From contig NZ_JAIFZO010000002.1 in NCBI RefSeq assembly GCF_026341275.1, positions 7,594,118-7,658,117 of the forward strand: DNA of 64,000 nt. Reading direction: 5' to 3'. Position 1 is the first letter of the stretch. Every line of letters starts with the position of its first letter. Both the position numbers and the translations under genes were made by a program. Shown in pieces: positions 8,383 through 17,464 of the stretch. Below the pieces are notes generated by a model. It searched no databases, was not told the origin of the DNA, and worked only from the letters and a program-made list of their open reading frames with translations. Origin of the DNA: Streptomyces ortus. GTDB lineage: Bacteria; Actinomycetota; Actinomycetes; Streptomycetales; Streptomycetaceae.

Positions 8383-10775
8383 GACCTCTCAGCTCCTTCC
8401 CACCCGGACCGGTCCGACTGCGCGGACCGCAGGGCCTCCCAGACACGCCCCGGTGAGCACGGCATGCGTACGTCGTGGACGCCCAGGGGCCGCAGCGCGT
8501 CCACGATCGCGTTGACGACGGCGGGCGTGGAGGCGATCGTCCCCGCCTCCCCGACTCCCTTGACCCCGAGCGGATTCGAGGTGGCGGGCGTCTCCGTGCG
8601 GTCGGTCGTGAACTCGGGCAGGTCCGGTGCGCCGGGCACCAGGTAGTCGGCCATGGTGCCCGACACGAGGTTGCCCTCGTCGTCGTAGACGGCCTCCTCG
8701 TAGAGCGCCTGCCCGATGCCCTGGGCCAGTCCGCCGTGCACCTGGCCCTCGACGATCACCGGATTGACCACCTTGCCGACGTCGTCCACGCAGACGTACG
8801 AGCGGATCGCGGTCCGGCCGGTCTCCGTGTCGACCTCGACCGCGCACAGGTGGGTGCCGTGCGGGTAGGAGAAGTTCTCCGGGTCGAGGAGATGCTCGGC
8901 GTTGATGGTCGGTTCCATGCCGTCGGGCAGGTCGTGCGAGGAGAACGTCTCGAAGGCGACCTCCTGGATCGTCCTGCGCTCCTCGGGCGACCCCTTCACC
9001 GAGAACACGCCGTCGGTGAAGTCGAGGTCGCGCTCGTCGGCCTCCAGCAGGTGGGCGGCGACCTTCCGTGCCTTCTCGACCACCTTCTCCGCCGCGTGAT
9101 GGACCGCCGCACCTCCCACGACCAGCGACCGCGACCCGTAGGTGTCCATGCCCTGCGGCGCCGACCTGGTGTCGCCGTGCACGACCTGCACGTCCTCGAA
9201 GGGCACCCCGAGCACGTCGGCGGCGATCTGGCTCCAGCAGGTCTCGTGCCCCTGTCCGTGCGGGCTGGTCCCGGTGACCACCTCGACCTTGCCGGTGGGC
9301 AGCATCCGGATGCTCGCCGCCTCCCAGCCGCCGGCCCCGTACCGCAGATCCCGCAGCACCCGGCTCGGCGCGAGCCCGCACATCTCGGTGTACGTGGACA
9401 CCCCGATGCCGAGCCGGACCGAGTCACCGCTCTCGTTGCGCTTGGCCTGCTCGGCCCGCAGTTCGTCGTACCCGAAGAGGGCGAGCGCCTTGTCGGTGGC
9501 GGCCTCGTAGTTGCCGCTGTCGTAGGTCAGCCCGGCGATCGACGTGTACGGGAACTCCTCGTGCCCGATCCAGTTCCGGCGCCGCAACTCCACCGGATCG
9601 AGGCCCACTTCGACGGCCAGCTCGTCCATGATCCGTTCGATGGCGTACGTGGCCTCCGGGCGCCCGGCACCCCGGTACGCGTCCGTGGGCGTCCGGGTCG
9701 TGAACACACCGGTGCAGGTGAACTGGTAGGCGTCCATCTTGTAGATCGCCGGATACATGAAGGCGCCGAGGATCGGGATGCCCGGCGTGACGAGCATCAG
9801 ATAGGCGCCCATGTCGGCGAGCAGGTCGACCTTGAGGCCGAGCAGTTTGCCCTCGCCGGTCGCGGCGACCTCGATGTCCTGGATCTGGCCGCGCCCGTGG
9901 TGGGTGGCGAGGTAGCCCTCGGAGCGCGACTCGGTCCACTTGACGGGCCGGCCCAGCCGCCGGGCGAGGTCGAGGGCGATCACCTCCTCCCCGTACACCT
10001 GCAGTTTCGAGCCGAAGCCGCCGCCGACGTCGGGGGCGACCACGCGCAGTTTGTGCTCGGGGATGCCGGTGACCATGGCGAGCATCACGCGCAGGACGTG
10101 CGGGATCTGGGTCGCCGAATACACGGTGTACTCGCCGGACGCGGCGAGCGGGGTGACGACGACCGAGCGCGGTTCCATGGCGTTGGGGATGAGCCGCTGC
10201 TGGTGGTAGCGGCGGTGCAGGACGACGTCCGCGCGTTCCCTGACCGTCTGGTAGCTCTCACCCGTGGCCAGCGGCCACACATAGCAGCGGTTGGTCCCCT
10301 TGTCCGCGTGGACCAGTGAGGCGTCGTCCGCGAGCGCGGCTTCCAGGTCGAGCACCGGGGGCAGCGGTTCGTAGTCGACCTCGATCGCTTCCAGCGCGTC
10401 AGCGGCCGTGTACCGGTCGCGGGCCACGACGACCGCCACCGGATCGCCCGCGTACCTGACCTCGTCGACCGCCACGGCCGGATGGCCGGGCAGGACGATG
10501 TCCTCCGTCACCGGCCACGCGCACGGCAGCGAGGCAAGGTCCTCGGCGAGGTCGCGGCCGGTGAACGCGGCGACCACACCGGGCCGTTCGAGGGCGGGTG
10601 CGACATCGATCCGCTCGATGCGGGCGTGTGCCATCGGGCTGCGCAGGACCGCCAGGTGCAGCAGCCCGGTGACCCCGATGTTGTCGGTCCAGTTGGTCTG
10701 TCCGGTGACGAGCCGCGCGTCCTCCTTGCGGGGGCGGGACCGCCCGACCTCGCGCTCGCCGGTCCGCTCGCTCAC
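8379..10775 (-). CDS. coxL: Molybdopterin-binding large subunit, form II CO-dehydrogenase-like (CoxL)
   Basis: Catalytic subunit (798 aa) of a xanthine-oxidase-family enzyme. It begins at a GTG (10775) that overlaps the coxS stop as GTGA. The molybdenum-site loop reads AYRGAGR (~362-369). This is the form II (BMS, OMP-type) signature, not the AYXCSFR loop with the copper-ligand cysteine of true form I CO dehydrogenase. The catalytic glutamate lies in GVKGVGEAGT near the C-terminus (~741). GGGFGSK and the QGHETCWSQI region are also conserved in the family. The gene order S-L-M also matches form II operons. The enzyme is a cytoplasmic hydroxylase of uncertain substrate; CO oxidation by form II enzymes is debated. 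Confidence 0.92.
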   Translation of the reverse strand: MSERTGEREVGRSRPRKEDARLVTGQTNWTDNIGVTGLLHLAVLRSPMAHARIERIDVAPALERPGVVAAFTGRDLAEDLASLPCAWPVTEDIVLPGHPAVAVDEVRYAGDPVAVVVARDRYTAADALEAIEVDYEPLPPVLDLEAALADDASLVHADKGTNRCYVWPLATGESYQTVRERADVVLHRRYHQQRLIPNAMEPRSVVVTPLAASGEYTVYSATQIPHVLRVMLAMVTGIPEHKLRVVAPDVGGGFGSKLQVYGEEVIALDLARRLGRPVKWTESRSEGYLATHHGRGQIQDIEVAATGEGKLLGLKVDLLADMGAYLMLVTPGIPILGAFMYPAIYKMDAYQFTCTGVFTTRTPTDAYRGAGRPEATYAIERIMDELAVEVGLDPVELRRRNWIGHEEFPYTSIAGLTYDSGNYEAATDKALALFGYDELRAEQAKRNESGDSVRLGIGVSTYTEMCGLAPSRVLRDLRYGAGGWEAASIRMLPTGKVEVVTGTSPHGQGHETCWSQIAADVLGVPFEDVQVVHGDTRSAPQGMDTYGSRSLVVGGAAVHHAAEKVVEKARKVAAHLLEADERDLDFTDGVFSVKGSPEERRTIQEVAFETFSSHDLPDGMEPTINAEHLLDPENFSYPHGTHLCAVEVDTETGRTAIRSYVCVDDVGKVVNPVIVEGQVHGGLAQGIGQALYEEAVYDDEGNLVSGTMADYLVPGAPDLPEFTTDRTETPATSNPLGVKGVGEAGTIASTPAVVNAIVDALRPLGVHDVRMPCSPGRVWEALRSAQSDRSGWEGAERS

Positions 10776-11260
10776 GGGGCCACCTCCCGGGCCGGGGGCT
10801 CGGTGGCGTCGGCGGCGTCGAGGACCGCGCGGACGATGTTCTGGTAGCCGGTGCAGCGGCAGAGGTTGCCCTCCAGCGCGTGGCGTACCTCGTCGGCGCT
10901 CGGCGCCGGGTTCTCCCTGAGGAGGTCGCGCGCGGCCATGATCATGCCGGGGGTGCAGTAGCCGCACTGCAGGGCGTGCCGCCGGTGGAACGCCTTCTGG
11001 AGGGGATGCCACTCGCCGTTCACCGCGAGTCCCTGGACGGTGGTCACCTCGCTCCCGTCGGCCTGGACCGCGAGCACCGAGCAGCTCTTCGCGGTCATGC
11101 CGTCGAGGTCGACCGTGCAGGCCCCGCAGTTGGAGGTGTCGCAGCCGACGGGGGTGCCGGTGAGGCCCAGCCGGTCGCGCAGGTAGTGGACCAGCAGAAG
11201 ACGGGGTTCGACCTCGTCCTCGTACTTCGTGCCGTCCACCGTCACCGAGATTCGGGTCAT
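10772..11260 (-). CDS. coxS: Molybdenum hydroxylase 2Fe-2S subunit (CoxS type)
   Basis: Small subunit (162 aa) carrying two [2Fe-2S] clusters. The plant-type ferredoxin motif reads CDTSNCGAC and the C-terminal helical cluster is given by QCGYCTPGM and CRCTGYQNI. The ATG at 11260 is preferred over an in-frame start at 11320 because GGGAGG stands a few bases upstream and the protein then begins MTRISVTVDG, as family members do. It is the first gene of the operon coxS-coxL-coxM-coxD-coxE-xdhC, whose members overlap by 4 or 8 bases. Confidence 0.93.
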   Translation of the reverse strand: MTRISVTVDGTKYEDEVEPRLLLVHYLRDRLGLTGTPVGCDTSNCGACTVDLDGMTAKSCSVLAVQADGSEVTTVQGLAVNGEWHPLQKAFHRRHALQCGYCTPGMIMAARDLLRENPAPSADEVRHALEGNLCRCTGYQNIVRAVLDAADATEPPAREVAP

Positions 11261-11413
11261 GTGCCCTCCCAGGGAACCGTGCGAGGGGTGTGGGACATCA
11301 GCGTGTGGGACATCAGCCACCGGACGTGATGGACGTCACTCTAGAACCGGGTCCGGGGAGGGGCGAGTGCCCGGACAGGCTTTGTTGAGCGTTAATCCGT
11401 TGCTTGCGAAAGC

Positions 11414-11433
11414 TGACTTACTCTCAAGTCAGG
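11414..11433. promoter_or_regulatory. 20-bp inverted repeat, candidate operator
   Basis: CTGACTT and AAGTCAG form a perfect 7-bp inverted repeat around the 6-base spacer ACTCTC. It lies about 40 bases before the GH5 start and 154 bases before the divergent coxS start. The size fits a TetR- or MarR-type operator, but no regulator gene is adjacent. Confidence 0.45.
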
Positions 11434-11474
11434 AGGCTTGACGGGCGGAAGAGGCGCACGGGACTGTTGTGTAC

Positions 11475-13337
11475 ATGTCGAAGTTGCGTGTGCATCTGCT
11501 CGGCGTCCTCGTCCTCCTGACCGGTCTCCTGTCGACCACGGGAGCCCAGTCCGCCACCGCCCTCCCCGACGACCTGTGGTTCGACCCGGCCGCCGCCGCG
11601 ACCCTCACGGTCCAGAACGGCCGCTTCACCGACGGGCTCGGCCGCGAGGTCGTGCTGCGCGGCTACAACGTCTCCGGCGAGACGAAGCTCGCGGAGAACC
11701 GCGGCCTTCCGTTCGCCTCGGTCGCCGACGCCAGGAAGTCGGCGACCGCGCTGCGCGCCCTCGGCGGCGGCAACTCGGTGCGCTTCCTGCTCTCCTGGGC
11801 GTACGCCGAACCGGTGCGCGGCCAGGTCGACACCGCCTACCTGGCCGCCGCCACCGACCAGATGCGGGCCTTCCTGGACGCCGGGATCCGGATCTACCCC
11901 GACTTCCACCAGGACCTCTACTCGCGCCACCTCTTCGACCCCGACAGCTGGTACACGGGCGACGGCGCCCCCAAGTGGGCCGTCGACGCGGGGGACTACC
12001 CCGACGAGTACTGCGGCATCTGCCCCTTCTGGGGCCAGAACATCACCTCGAACGCGGCCGTCACCAAGGCGTCGTACGACTTCTGGCACAACGCGTTCGG
12101 CCTCCAGGACGCCTTCCTCAGCACCGCGCAGACCACCATGGCGTACGTCGAACAGCACCTGACCGACGCCCAGTTCGCGGGGGTCGTCGGCTTCGACCCG
12201 TACAACGAACCGCACGCCGGTGTCTACGACTCGGGTCAGACGAGCCGGGCCTGGGAGAAGGACGTGCTCTGGCCGTTCTATGTGCAGTTCCGGGCGCGGA
12301 TGGACGCGGCCGGCTGGCAGGACAAGCCGGCCTTCGTCGAGCCGAACCTCTTCTGGAACGCCAACATCGACTTCCAGAAGCAGGAGGGCGGCCTCCTCGA
12401 CGCGGGCACGCTCGGCCCGCGCTATGTCTTCAACACCCACTTCTACGACCAGAAGGCGATCTCGGGCGTCTTCATGTGGGGCAAGGCGGAGAACGGACAG
12501 TACGCCGGCGACTTCGGCACCGTGCGCGACCGGGCCACCGCCACCGGCACGACGGCCGTCGTCAGCGAGTTCGGCCACCCCCTCTCCGGCACCGTCTCCG
12601 ACAAGGCGCCGACCGTCCTCAAGGCCATGTACCAGGCCCTCGACTCCCGCGTGAAGGGCGGCAGTTGGTGGACCAGCCCCACCCGGTCGGGTCCCGTCCT
12701 GTCCGGCTCGCAGTGGCAGTGGGACATCTACAACGGCCGTCACCGCGAGCTGATGAACGGCAACCCCGACAAGGTGCTCACCACCGGTGACGCCTGGAAC
12801 GACGAGGACCTCTCCGCCGTACGCCTCGACGACTCCGGGACGGCCGTGCTGCGCCAGGACGCCCGGCTCCTCGACCGGATCTACCCGAGCGCGACGGCGG
12901 GGAAGACGGTCGCCTTCACCTACGAGGACCGGTCGCGGGACGGCTCCACCACCCTCACCTGGAACCCGGTCCCCGGTTCCCTGCCGCGCGTGGCGGAACT
13001 GGTCGGCTCCGGCCAGTACGCGCTCCAGGTGTGGCGCTCGGACGGCAGCGCCGAACCCACCGAACTGCACCTCCCCGCCTCCTTCCCGACCGCCTCCACC
13101 ACGGTCGTCTCGGACCTCGGGGTGACGGCCTCGCCGCCCGCCTACACCAGGACCACCCCGATCGCCGCCGCGCGCGAACCGGGCGGCACGGGCAGCCGCC
13201 GCCTCCTGCTGACCGCCGCGGACTCGGGCGTCCTGCACTACGCCCTGGTCACCAACGGCGCTAGCACCCCGTCCACGACGCTGCTGAACGCCGCACGGGC
13301 CGAGCTCGCGAACTGGGCGGCGACCACGGCGGGCTGA
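11475..13337 (+). CDS. Secreted glycoside hydrolase family 5 (endoglycoceramidase-like)
   Basis: Exported protein of about 620 aa. The N-terminus has a Sec signal (KLRVHLLGVLVLLTGLLSTT, cleavage likely near GAQSATA). The (beta/alpha)8 domain carries the acid/base glutamate in GFDPYNEPHAG (~243) and the nucleophile glutamate in VVSEFGHP (~365). A C-terminal beta domain (~450-600) resembles the one of endoglycoceramidase-type GH5 enzymes, suggesting glycolipid or beta-glucoside substrates. The start could be ATG 11475 or a GTG 6 bases earlier; neither has an ideal ribosome site, though AAGAGG lies near 11450. The gene is divergent from the cox operon across a region holding an inverted repeat. 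Confidence 0.88.
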   Translation: MSKLRVHLLGVLVLLTGLLSTTGAQSATALPDDLWFDPAAAATLTVQNGRFTDGLGREVVLRGYNVSGETKLAENRGLPFASVADARKSATALRALGGGNSVRFLLSWAYAEPVRGQVDTAYLAAATDQMRAFLDAGIRIYPDFHQDLYSRHLFDPDSWYTGDGAPKWAVDAGDYPDEYCGICPFWGQNITSNAAVTKASYDFWHNAFGLQDAFLSTAQTTMAYVEQHLTDAQFAGVVGFDPYNEPHAGVYDSGQTSRAWEKDVLWPFYVQFRARMDAAGWQDKPAFVEPNLFWNANIDFQKQEGGLLDAGTLGPRYVFNTHFYDQKAISGVFMWGKAENGQYAGDFGTVRDRATATGTTAVVSEFGHPLSGTVSDKAPTVLKAMYQALDSRVKGGSWWTSPTRSGPVLSGSQWQWDIYNGRHRELMNGNPDKVLTTGDAWNDEDLSAVRLDDSGTAVLRQDARLLDRIYPSATAGKTVAFTYEDRSRDGSTTLTWNPVPGSLPRVAELVGSGQYALQVWRSDGSAEPTELHLPASFPTASTTVVSDLGVTASPPAYTRTTPIAAAREPGGTGSRRLLLTAADSGVLHYALVTNGASTPSTTLLNAARAELANWAATTAG

Positions 13338-13534
13338 CGGCGGCGACGCGGGGGCAGGGGTAGGCGCAGGACGGCGGAGTTCCACTTCGACGGCCTCAAC
13401 GGCCTTGCGTCGGAAGGACGTTGACAGGGCGGGCACCCCCGGATATGAGAGGGCGTAAGACCCCATCAGGGTCGGTTTTCTCTGGATCCTCCGTATCCGG
13501 CAAAGAGGGGTTCGTCCCCTGAAGGGGGTGCCTG

Positions 13535-14974
13535 ATGCGTCATACGCTCAGCCCTGTCCGCCCGGCACACGACTGTGCCGCCGCCTGCCCCGTACCGCTG
13601 TCGCCGCAGGCCCTGGCACAGCTGTACGCCCGCTATCTCGAACTGACCAAGGAACGCCGCCTGCCCAGGAACACCACCTTCGAGGAGTACTACTCCGTCT
13701 GGCGCGCGGGCCGGAGGGGCGAGAACCTCGTCGGCCTGGACGACGGAGCCACCGACCCCGGCCCCAGCACCGACAAGCAGCTCATCACCCGGCCCACGAC
13801 CCAACTCCGGGGCACCGTAAGGACGCTGGTGCTGCTCGTCGACTTCCCCGACCAGCCGCACGAGGTCGACCACGGGCCAGGCCACTACGACAGCATGCTC
13901 TTCGGCCTGGACGAGTTCCCGAGCGGCAGCATGCGCTCCTTCTACCGGCAGGTCAGCGGCTTCGACACCTCGCCCAGCACCGGCATCGACATCGAGGGCG
14001 CGGTGCACGGCTGGTTCCGGATGCCGCAGCCGCTGTCGTTCTACGCCGACGGCAACTCGGGCATGAACGCCACCTTCCCGCGCAACACCCAGGGACTGGC
14101 GCGCGACGCCGTACTGGCGGCCCAGGCCGCCGGGGTCGACTTCACGTCCTTCGACGCGCTCGGCGAGGGCGCCGTCACCGCCCTGTTCATCATCCACGCG
14201 GGACGCGGCGCCGAGCAGACGACCCAGCGCGGCGACCTGTGGAGCCTCAAGTGGACGATCCCCGACGGTGTCGAGGTCGCGCCCGGCCTGTCCGTGCGCA
14301 CGTTCCTGACCGTGCCCGAGGACTGCGCCGTCGGAGTCTGCGCCCATGAGTGGGGGCACCTCGCGGCGCGCTGGGCCGACTACTACGACACCGGACAGCA
14401 GCAGCTGACCCGGTCGGCCGGGCTCGGCAACTACTGCCTCATGTCCGGCGGTTCCTGGGGCAACGGCGGGCTGACGCCGGTGTTCCCGACGGCCATGCTG
14501 CGGATGTTCCACGGCTGGATCGAGCCCCAGGTGGTGAACAAGACCACCCGCGACATCCGGCTGCGGCCCGCCGCGGAGGACGGCGGGGCGGTGTTCGTGC
14601 AGAACCCCGAGACGATGTCCGACAGCCAGTACGTCCTCGTCGAGTACCGCCGTCGCCGGGGGCAGGACGCCTTCCTGCCCGACGAGGGGATCGCGGTGTA
14701 CGTCGTCGACGAGTCGATCGACAACGTCAACGACGAGCAGAACCTCGCCATCGAGCTCCTTCAGGCCGACGGCCGGGGCGACCTCTCACGGATGTTCGGC
14801 CGGGGGAACCGGGGCGACAGCGACGACCTGTACCCGTTCGGGGACCGCAACACGGTCGGCGAGAGGACGGAGCCCCCGCTCAACCTGCCCGACGGCAAGT
14901 GGACGGGGATCACCGTGGAGACGGCGGGCACGGCAGGGTCCGACGAGATGACGGTCCACATCACGGTGACCTGA
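13535..14974 (+). CDS. M6-family (immune inhibitor A-like) metalloprotease
   Basis: Protein of 479 aa with the zinc-protease motif HEWGH at ~272-276, preceded by VCAHEWGHLAARWADYYD and followed by the Gly-rich LMSGGSWGNGG segment, as in M6 peptidases. The N-terminal part has the family stretch VRTLVLLVDFPDQPHE (~92-107). AAGGGGG lies about 8 bases before the ATG. An odd point is that the N-terminus (MRHTLSPVRPAHDCAAACPV) lacks a recognisable signal peptide, so export is not obvious. A small C-terminal beta domain may be present (~400-479). The gene ends at the repeat array that separates it from ctaD. Confidence 0.82.
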   Translation: MRHTLSPVRPAHDCAAACPVPLSPQALAQLYARYLELTKERRLPRNTTFEEYYSVWRAGRRGENLVGLDDGATDPGPSTDKQLITRPTTQLRGTVRTLVLLVDFPDQPHEVDHGPGHYDSMLFGLDEFPSGSMRSFYRQVSGFDTSPSTGIDIEGAVHGWFRMPQPLSFYADGNSGMNATFPRNTQGLARDAVLAAQAAGVDFTSFDALGEGAVTALFIIHAGRGAEQTTQRGDLWSLKWTIPDGVEVAPGLSVRTFLTVPEDCAVGVCAHEWGHLAARWADYYDTGQQQLTRSAGLGNYCLMSGGSWGNGGLTPVFPTAMLRMFHGWIEPQVVNKTTRDIRLRPAAEDGGAVFVQNPETMSDSQYVLVEYRRRRGQDAFLPDEGIAVYVVDESIDNVNDEQNLAIELLQADGRGDLSRMFGRGNRGDSDDLYPFGDRNTVGERTEPPLNLPDGKWTGITVETAGTAGSDEMTVHITVT

Positions 14975-14979
14975 CCACC

Positions 14980-15128
14980 GCGCAGTTCCCCGCACCCTCA
15001 AAGGGGCGCGGGGAACTGCGCAATCTTTTGGCTTTTCAGGGGCGCGGGGAACGGCGCAATCTTTTGGCTTTTCAGGGGCGCGGGGAACGGCGCAATCCTT
15101 AGTCTTTCAGGGGCGCGGGGAACTGCGC
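14980..15128. repeat. GC-rich intergenic repeat array, likely bidirectional terminator
   Basis: Four direct copies of GGGGCGCGGGGAACTGCGC or its C-to-G variant (...AACGGCGC) start at 15003, 15039, 15075 and 15110, spaced 36, 36 and 35 bases and linked by AATCTTTTGGCTTTTCA-like spacers. An inverted copy (GCGCAGTTCCCCGC) at 14980 can pair with the first direct copy into a strong hairpin. The array sits between the convergent protease and ctaD genes. Such GCGCGGGGAACTGCGC elements are widespread between Streptomyces genes and are believed to act as terminators. Confidence 0.8.
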
Positions 15129-15139
15129 AGTCCGTTGCC

Positions 15140-16780
15140 CTACCCGATCTCAGGGTGGTGCAGATCGAACGCCGGAGACTCCGAACGAATCCGCGGCAGA
15201 ACGACGAAGTTGTGCCGCGGCGGCGGGCAGGACGTGGCCCACTCCAGCGAACGGCCGTACCCCCACGGGTCGTCGACCTCGACCTTCTCGCCGTACTTCG
15301 CCGTCTTCCAGATGTTGTAGAAGAACGGCAGCAGGGACAACCCGAGGACGAAGGAGAAGATACTGGAGACCGTGTTGAGGAACGTGAATCCCTCCACGGC
15401 CAGATAGTCGGGAATCCTGCGCTGCATTCCGTTCGCGCCCAGCCAGTGCTGGACGAGGAACGTCCCGTGGAAGCCGATGAACAGCGTCCAGAAGGTGACT
15501 TTTCCGAGGCGTTCGTCGAGCATCTTGCCGGTGAACTTCGGCCACCAGAAGTGGAAGCCGGAGAACATCGCGAACACGACCGTGCCGAATATCACGTAGT
15601 GGAAGTGTGCGACCACGAAGTACGAGTCCGAGACGTGGAAGTCCATCGTCGGCGACGCCAGGATGACACCGGTCAGACCACCGAACACGAACGTGACGAG
15701 AAAACCGGTCGCCCACAGCATCGGCGTCTCGAAGGACAGCGAGCCCCGCCACATCGTGCCGATCCAGTTGAAGAACTTCACGCCGGTCGGTACGGCGATG
15801 AGGAACGTCATGAAGGAGAAGAACGGCAGCAGCACACCGCCGGTGACGTACATGTGGTGCGCCCACACCGTCACGGACAGACCCGCGATGGCGATGGTCG
15901 CGCCGATCAGGCCCATGTAGCCGAACATCGGCTTGCGGGAGAAGACCGGAATGACCTCGGAGATGATGCCGAAGAACGGCAACGCGATGATGTACACCTC
16001 CGGATGGCCGAAGAACCAGAACAAGTGCTGCCACAGCAACGCTCCACCGTTCGCCGCATCGAAGATGTGCGCGCCGAATTTCCGATCCGCCTCCAGCGCG
16101 AACAGCGCGGCGGCGAGCACGGGGAAGGCGAGCAGCACCAGGACCGCGGTGAGCAGCACGTTCCACACGAAGATCGGCATACGGAACATCGTCATGCCGG
16201 GGGCGCGCATGCAGATGATGGTGGTGATGAAGTTGACCGCGCCGAGGATGGTGCCGAAGCCGGAGAAGGCCAGACCCATGATCCACATGTCGGCGCCGAT
16301 GCCCGGCGAGCGGACCGCGTCCGAGAGCGGGCTGTAGGCGAACCAGCCGAAGTCCGCCGCGCCCTGCGGGGTGAGGAAGCCACCGACCGCGATGAGCGAG
16401 CCGAACAGGTACAGCCAGTAGGCGAACATGTTCAGCCGCGGGAACGCCACGTCGGGCGCGCCGATCTGCAGCGGCATGATCCAGTTGGCGAAGCCCGCGA
16501 ACAGCGGCGTCGCGAACATCAGCAGCATGATCGTGCCGTGCATCGTGAACGCCTGGTTGAACTGCTCGTTCGACATGATCTGCGTGCCGGGACGGGCCAG
16601 TTCGGCGCGCATCAGCAGCGCCATGACGCCACCGACGCAGAAGAACGCGAACGACGTGACCAGGTACATCGTGCCGATCGTCTTGTGGTCCGTGGTGGTC
16701 AGCCACCGGACGGCGGCGAGGCCGGGACGGCGGCCCGGGCGTGGGGGCGCGAGCGCCGGGGTGACAGTGTTGCTCTCCAT
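15140..16780 (-). CDS. ctaD: Cytochrome c oxidase subunit I
   Basis: Membrane-embedded catalytic subunit of aa3-type cytochrome c oxidase (546 aa, about 12 transmembrane segments). Characteristic stretches include RWLTTTDHKTIGTMYL near the start, the haem and copper region WQHLFWFFGHPEVYIIALPFFGIISEV with the Cu-B histidine and Tyr, and the YFVVAHFHYV histidines. The ATG at 16780 gives the family N-terminus. In Streptomyces the main ctaD lies in a ctaC-ctaD-ctaF/qcr cluster. Here it stands alone, so it is probably the second paralogue. An ECF sigma gene is divergent 105 bases away. Confidence 0.95.
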   Translation of the reverse strand: MESNTVTPALAPPRPGRRPGLAAVRWLTTTDHKTIGTMYLVTSFAFFCVGGVMALLMRAELARPGTQIMSNEQFNQAFTMHGTIMLLMFATPLFAGFANWIMPLQIGAPDVAFPRLNMFAYWLYLFGSLIAVGGFLTPQGAADFGWFAYSPLSDAVRSPGIGADMWIMGLAFSGFGTILGAVNFITTIICMRAPGMTMFRMPIFVWNVLLTAVLVLLAFPVLAAALFALEADRKFGAHIFDAANGGALLWQHLFWFFGHPEVYIIALPFFGIISEVIPVFSRKPMFGYMGLIGATIAIAGLSVTVWAHHMYVTGGVLLPFFSFMTFLIAVPTGVKFFNWIGTMWRGSLSFETPMLWATGFLVTFVFGGLTGVILASPTMDFHVSDSYFVVAHFHYVIFGTVVFAMFSGFHFWWPKFTGKMLDERLGKVTFWTLFIGFHGTFLVQHWLGANGMQRRIPDYLAVEGFTFLNTVSSIFSFVLGLSLLPFFYNIWKTAKYGEKVEVDDPWGYGRSLEWATSCPPPRHNFVVLPRIRSESPAFDLHHPEIG

Positions 16781-16885
16781 GATCCGCCTGTGTCCGTCCG
16801 CCCCTTCGACGTCACACGTGAGCGGAGCGACAAGGATCACCGAAACAGGTGTGACGATCGCGGACCTGCCGGACACATACGCAAC

Positions 16886-17464
16886 ATGAGCAACGACGAG
16901 ATCTTCGCCGCTGCCTATCGCGAGCACTACTGGGCGGTCAGCCGCTATGTTGCGCGGCGACTGGACGGCCGGACGAGCGAAGTCGAGGAAGTGGTGGCGG
17001 AGGTCTTCACCGTCGCCTGGCGGCGCCGGTCCGACCTGCCCGCGTCCCCGCTTCCCTGGCTGTACGGCGTGGCGCGCAACTGCCTGTCGAACGCGGTACG
17101 CGGCTACGGGCGCCGGCGGCGGCTGATGAACAGGCTCGGGAACGACGAGACCGCCCACGGCCGGCACATCGTGGACAGCCCCGGCTCCGAGCGGCCCGCC
17201 GAGTGGGTGCACGACGCGCTGGCCCGCCTCTCCCCGGCCGACCAGGAGGTGCTGCGGCTCACCGCCTGGGAGGAACTCGGGGTCGACGAGATCGCCGTGG
17301 CCCTCGGCTGCGGCAGCCGGGCGGCGGTGATGCGGCTGCACCGGGCCCGTCGCCGCCTCAGGACCGAGATCGACCGCCTGCGGATCACGGTGGCCCCGGG
17401 CGCCGTGGCCGCGGACCCCGGGACGCCCCGCCGCGACACCCCGAAGGAGCAGGGCCATGGCTGA
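16886..17464 (+). CDS. ECF-type RNA polymerase sigma factor
   Basis: Sigma-70 family protein of 192 aa. Region 2 is seen in FAAAYREHYWAVSRYVARRL and EEVVAEVFTVAWRRRSDLP, with the -10 recognition segment PWLYGVARNCLSNAVRGY. Region 4 is RLSPADQEVLRLTAWEELGVDEIAVALGCGSRAAVMRLHRARRRL. The ATG at 16886 has no clear ribosome site. The stop overlaps the next gene by 8 bases, so the two are surely coupled. The next product looks like its membrane regulator or a CU044_5270-family protein, the common neighbour of this sigma group. Confidence 0.92.
   Translation: MSNDEIFAAAYREHYWAVSRYVARRLDGRTSEVEEVVAEVFTVAWRRRSDLPASPLPWLYGVARNCLSNAVRGYGRRRRLMNRLGNDETAHGRHIVDSPGSERPAEWVHDALARLSPADQEVLRLTAWEELGVDEIAVALGCGSRAAVMRLHRARRRLRTEIDRLRITVAPGAVAADPGTPRRDTPKEQGHG

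Noticed and set aside
8379..10775. True form I CO dehydrogenase
   Set aside because: The loop reads AYRGAGR rather than AYXCSFR, so the copper-ligand cysteine is missing.
11290..11320. Upstream start of coxS at 11320
   Set aside because: The extra residues come from a tandem GTGGGACATCAG repeat and lack homology; the ATG at 11260 has the ribosome site.
14980..15128. CRISPR array
   Set aside because: The spacers are nearly identical to each other, the repeats form a terminator hairpin with an inverted copy, and no cas genes are near.
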